Shown one piece after another: positions 61,265-64,000 of a DNA stretch of 64,000 nucleotides. A program made the translations under genes and the position numbers. How positions within the stretch are numbered: position 1 is the first letter of the stretch; each line of letters opens with the position of its first letter. Location: NCBI RefSeq assembly GCF_022012475.1, contig NZ_JAKLWS010000014.1, forward strand, positions 1-64,000. The letters run 5' to 3'. This DNA comes from Rhodohalobacter sulfatireducens. GTDB taxonomy: Bacteria > Bacteroidota > Rhodothermia > Balneolales > Balneolaceae. The notes below the pieces were generated by a model that worked only from the letters and a program-made list of their open reading frames with translations, did no database searches and had not been told where the DNA came from.

Positions 61265-61705
61265 ATGAAAGTAATCGATTTGCTCAATAAGAAGGGAAAT
61301 GAGATATACTCTATTGGTTCAGATGATACAGTTTACGATGCCATCAAAAAAATGTCGGAGCTTGGCATTGGTGTACTTTTAGTGATTGATGATGAAAAAC
61401 TAAACGGAATAATTTCTGAACGAGATTACAGGGATAAAGTGATATTGAAAGGCCGTCATTCTAAAAATACACCTGTAAAAGATATCATGACCTCCAGCGT
61501 GTTCTGTGTAAACTCCAACGATGATGTGAAATTATGCATGAAACTGATGACCGAACATAAAATTCGTCATCTGCCGGTTTTAGATGACAATGAGTTGAGC
61601 GGAATTATCTCAATTGGTGATGTTGTAAAATCGGTAATCGATCAGCAAAAGGTAGAGATCAATTCACTCCGCAATTATATTGCAGGCGGCAGTTACCCGG
61701 GATGA
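61265..61705 (+). CDS. CBS-domain pair protein
   Basis: A 146-residue cytosolic protein made of two CBS domains (about 8-62 and 73-130), shown by GVLLVIDDEKLNGIISERDYRDKV and RHLPVLDDNELSGIISIGDVV, with VKDIMTSSV between. Such pairs bind AMP, ATP or other adenosyl ligands and act as energy sensors. The start has a strong ribosome binding site (GGGAGGAAAAT before ATG). It stands alone; the partner is unknown. Confidence 0.93.
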   Translation: MKVIDLLNKKGNEIYSIGSDDTVYDAIKKMSELGIGVLLVIDDEKLNGIISERDYRDKVILKGRHSKNTPVKDIMTSSVFCVNSNDDVKLCMKLMTEHKIRHLPVLDDNELSGIISIGDVVKSVIDQQKVEINSLRNYIAGGSYPG

Positions 61706-62088
61706 ATAACTTTGTAAATCGGCTCGTCGAGCCGATAAATAACCTATCTAGATCACATAAATGGCATCAACGACCCCGCTTGTGCCCTTTTTCAATCGGC
61801 CAGGAGTAAGAAACCTGTCAGAGTCCTATGGATCTTGATTGAATTACAAATGTTTAAGTAGCATATAAACGACAAAGAGAATCCCGGCAGAATTTTGATT
61901 CTTTCAAACTCCGCCTGGTTCTTTATATACTTTTTTTAATCCACGGCTCAGCGAGCCGTGCTACATTCAAATTATTGCTGGCGCAAGCGTTCCGCTTGTA
62001 CCCTTTCGACTCTGCCAGGTTCTTTATCTACTTTTAAAAATAACGGCTCAGACCCAAAGGGAGGCCTTTGGCCCGAGCCGTGCTGCGT
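61706..62088. repeat. 383-nt gap with a run of tight hairpins
   Basis: No gene is seen. Hairpins in order: ATCGGCTC-GTC-GAGCCGAT (61718-61736), CACGGCTC-AGC-GAGCCGTG (61944-61962), CAAGCG-TTC-CGCTTG (61984-61998), and a composite GGCTC...CCAAAGG-GAGG-CCTTTGG...GAGCC (62045-62078). All have stems of 6-8 bp and 3-4-nt loops. The same design fills other gaps in the window. Confidence 0.75.
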
Positions 62089-63639
62089 TTAAATCGGTAA
62101 GTTATCGTGCTTTTTCTTCGGAATGGTATCAACCTTATTTTGGCAAACTTCAAAAGCCTTAATCAGTTTTTCTCTTGTTTCCGAGGGTAAAATCACATCG
62201 TCAATAAATCCGCGAGCGGCGGCCCTATATGGATGTGCAAACTCTTCGTTGTATTCATCCTCCAGTTCCTTTTGCTTCTCCTCGGGATTATCTGCATTTG
62301 AAATTTCTTTCCTGAATATGATTTCAACGGCACCTTTTGTACCCATTACAGCAATTTCTGAAGTTGGCCACGCAACGTTATAATCTGCACGGATATGTTT
62401 GGAGTTCATTACATCGTATGCTCCTCCATATGCCTTCCGTGTAATAACGGTCATTTTAGGTACAGTAGCCTCACAAAATGCATAGAGAAGTTTTGCACCA
62501 TGTTTGATAATGCCACCCCATTCCTGGTCTGTACCCGGCAAGAAGCCCGGAACATCCTCAAAAACAACCAATGGAATATTGAATGCATCACAGAAACGAA
62601 CAAAACGGGCACCTTTCAAAGATGCATCGATATCGAGTACTCCGGCCAGTGATAAAGGTTGATTTGCAACAATACCTACTGTACGTCCATCAAGCCTGGC
62701 AAAGCCAACTACAAGATTATCCGCGTAATTTTCATGGATCTCATAAAACGAGCCTTTGTCCATTACCCCTTCAATTGCATCCTTAATATCGTATGGCTTA
62801 TTGGGGTTCAATGGAACCAATTCATCCAGGTTTGCTGCTTTTTTTGAATCCGGTTCAACCGAATTTTGCTCAGGTACTTTTTCCTCACAATTTTGAGGTA
62901 TATAGGTCATCATCTGGCGAATTTGTCGCAGGCACTCGGCGTCATTTTCGGTAGTGACATGAGCTACACCCGATTTCGTACCGTGCGCACTTGCACCGCC
63001 TAAATCTTCAGACGTTACCTCTTCGTGCGTCACTGTTTTTACCACGTTGGGACCCGTTACAAACATGTAACTTGTGTTTTTCACCATAAATACAAAATCA
63101 GTCAGTGCCGGGCTGTACACAGCTCCTCCTGCACAGGGACCCATTACAGCTGATATTTGCGGCACAACACCGGATGCCATTGAATTTCTCCAGAACACCT
63201 CTGCATATCCACCAAGAGAGCTTACACCTTCCTGGATTCTCGCTCCTCCCGAGTCGTTCAACCCGATGATAGGAACCCCGTTTTTCATGGCAAGATCCAT
63301 AATCTTGCAAATTTTCTCAGCATGTGTTTCTGAGAGGGATCCACCGAATACTGTAAAATCCTGACTAAATATATAGACAGGCCGCCCTTCAATTTTTGCA
63401 AAACCGGTTACAACACCATCTCCCAGTACCTGTTGTCCGTCCAGGCCAAATGCCTGGCTTCTGTGAGTGACAAAGGCATCTATCTCTTCGAAACTGCCTT
63501 TATCCACGAGAATATCAATCCGTTCCCTGGCCGTAAGTTTCCCCTTTTTATGTTGTTTTTCGATTCGGACTTTACCACCGCCCTTTTTCGCTTCCTCTCT
63601 TAGTTTTTGTAGTCGCTCTACTTTTCCGTTTGTTGCCAT
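62089..63639 (-). CDS. pccB: Acyl-CoA carboxylase beta subunit (propionyl-CoA type)
   Basis: A 516-residue carboxyltransferase. The N-terminal half has [39 protein letters not shown] and [14 protein letters not shown]. The C-terminal half has [26 protein letters not shown] and [19 protein letters not shown]. These match the beta subunits of propionyl-CoA or methylmalonyl-CoA decarboxylase/carboxylase complexes, using biotin-carboxyl carrier as donor. The alpha, biotin-carrying subunit is not in the window. It lies 21 nt after the acidic protein gene. Confidence 0.93.
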   Translation of the reverse strand: MATNGKVERLQKLREEAKKGGGKVRIEKQHKKGKLTARERIDILVDKGSFEEIDAFVTHRSQAFGLDGQQVLGDGVVTGFAKIEGRPVYIFSQDFTVFGGSLSETHAEKICKIMDLAMKNGVPIIGLNDSGGARIQEGVSSLGGYAEVFWRNSMASGVVPQISAVMGPCAGGAVYSPALTDFVFMVKNTSYMFVTGPNVVKTVTHEEVTSEDLGGASAHGTKSGVAHVTTENDAECLRQIRQMMTYIPQNCEEKVPEQNSVEPDSKKAANLDELVPLNPNKPYDIKDAIEGVMDKGSFYEIHENYADNLVVGFARLDGRTVGIVANQPLSLAGVLDIDASLKGARFVRFCDAFNIPLVVFEDVPGFLPGTDQEWGGIIKHGAKLLYAFCEATVPKMTVITRKAYGGAYDVMNSKHIRADYNVAWPTSEIAVMGTKGAVEIIFRKEISNADNPEEKQKELEDEYNEEFAHPYRAAARGFIDDVILPSETREKLIKAFEVCQNKVDTIPKKKHDNLPI

Positions 63640-63660
63640 TTTTTATTCTCTGTTTTTTTG

Positions 63661-64000
63661 TTATGAATTATTTTCTAAGAAAAAACTGTGCAATCGATCT
63701 GTGAAATCAACTGCTGCTTCATCATATACATCTATATTATTTCTTGAAAAAACTTCTTTTTCCAGGTACATGGACGCCGATTTCCAATTGTCGTAATCCA
63801 TAATATCCAATAATGCCTGCTCGTATGCCATCTCTGACCCTTTAAAAATTTCGTCCACAAACCGATCTTTCTCATCATCAAGCCAACCTGAAATATTCTC
63901 AATTTTTTCATCAGGATCTTGCTGCTCAGCTGTTAAATCATAAATCGGTTCTTCGATATATCCTTCATCTTCCTCCTCTGCAAAATCATCTCCAAAATCC
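63661..64000 (-). CDS. Acidic protein, N-terminus beyond window
   Basis: An open frame of 112 codons that enters from the right edge without a stop. The visible part is very acidic (DFGDDFAEEEDEGYIEEP, then IENISGWLDDEKDRFVDEIF) and ends DRLHSFFLENNS. No family is recognised. It is on the same strand as, and directly before, the carboxylase gene (21 nt), so they may share a transcript. The start shown by internal ATG or GTG codons is probably not the true one because the frame stays open to the edge. Confidence 0.6.
   Translation of the reverse strand, partial: DFGDDFAEEEDEGYIEEPIYDLTAEQQDPDEKIENISGWLDDEKDRFVDEIFKGSEMAYEQALLDIMDYDNWKSASMYLEKEVFSRNNIDVYDEAAVDFTDRLHSFFLENNS

Noticed and set aside
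1-64000. CRISPR array, tRNA, rRNA or prophage
   Set aside because: No regularly spaced direct repeats, no cloverleaf or rRNA signature and no phage structural gene were seen on either strand.

Overview
The window reads as a chromosomal piece from a Bacteroidota-lineage bacterium, most likely a marine or halophilic member of the Balneolota/Rhodothermota group. I infer this from a SusC/SusD pair, several CRTAC1/ASPIC-UnbV and DUF3179 proteins, a YtxJ-type bacillithiol-linked protein, a mannosylglycerate-hydrolase-like glycosidase, moderate to low GC and many lipoprotein signals. No rRNA, tRNA, CRISPR array, prophage or intact insertion sequence was recognised. The genus is not decidable from sequence alone.

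Layout. 0-3.2 kb: a structured non-coding edge, then a minus-strand group of DoxX, a small membrane protein and a histidine kinase of the HisKA_2 type whose ATP-binding half looks eroded. 3.3-8.8 kb: the ergothioneine genes egtB and egtD, a DsrE-like protein, a flavoprotein and an MGH1-like glycosidase. 9-25 kb: a redox, thiol and metalloid region bracketed by two divergent DUF3179 paralogues. It holds an outer-membrane protein, two exported thioredoxin-like proteins, CcdA, YtxJ, two MerA-like flavoprotein disulfide reductases, a PAP2-like protein, a TIGR04283-type glycosyltransferase, DUF3047, DUF547, ArsM, DUF302, an AhpD-like protein, DUF2721 and a small GDCCVxC protein interrupted by an in-frame stop. 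25-30 kb: an ECF-like sigma factor with a small zinc-binding partner, an alpha/beta hydrolase, a DksA/TraR protein and an AraC regulator followed by a membrane protein and an AhpD-like protein.

30-41.8 kb (mostly minus strand): an exported RidA lipoprotein beside an exported class V PLP enzyme, a secreted protein of unknown family, then a carbohydrate group (S1 sulfatase, SGNH-type hydrolase, BNR-repeat protein, MFS sugar porter, GH32 fructan/sucrose hydrolase). 42-49 kb: M1 peptidase, a histidine kinase/OmpR pair, an FMN reductase and RarA. 49-61 kb: a 1232-residue VCBS protein, SusD and SusC with clear termination and intercistronic hairpins, a decayed cytochrome-c-like gene and a second CRTAC1 protein. 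61-64 kb: a CBS-domain protein, an acyl-CoA carboxylase beta subunit and the end of an acidic protein cut by the window edge.

The non-coding DNA is rich. There is a 229-bp MITE-like element with 20-bp inverted ends and an exact 9-bp target duplication just upstream of the BNR gene, and a second short-element family with two copies. Clusters of very tight 3-5-nt-loop hairpins occupy many gaps, and a 16-bp palindrome recurs four times. One 13-bp LacI-type operator sequence occurs both upstream of susC and upstream of an apparently gene-free stretch that ends in a strong terminator, which makes that stretch a candidate small RNA unit. Three gene remnants (HAD hydrolase, GDCCVxC protein, cytochrome c) show that gene decay is under way.
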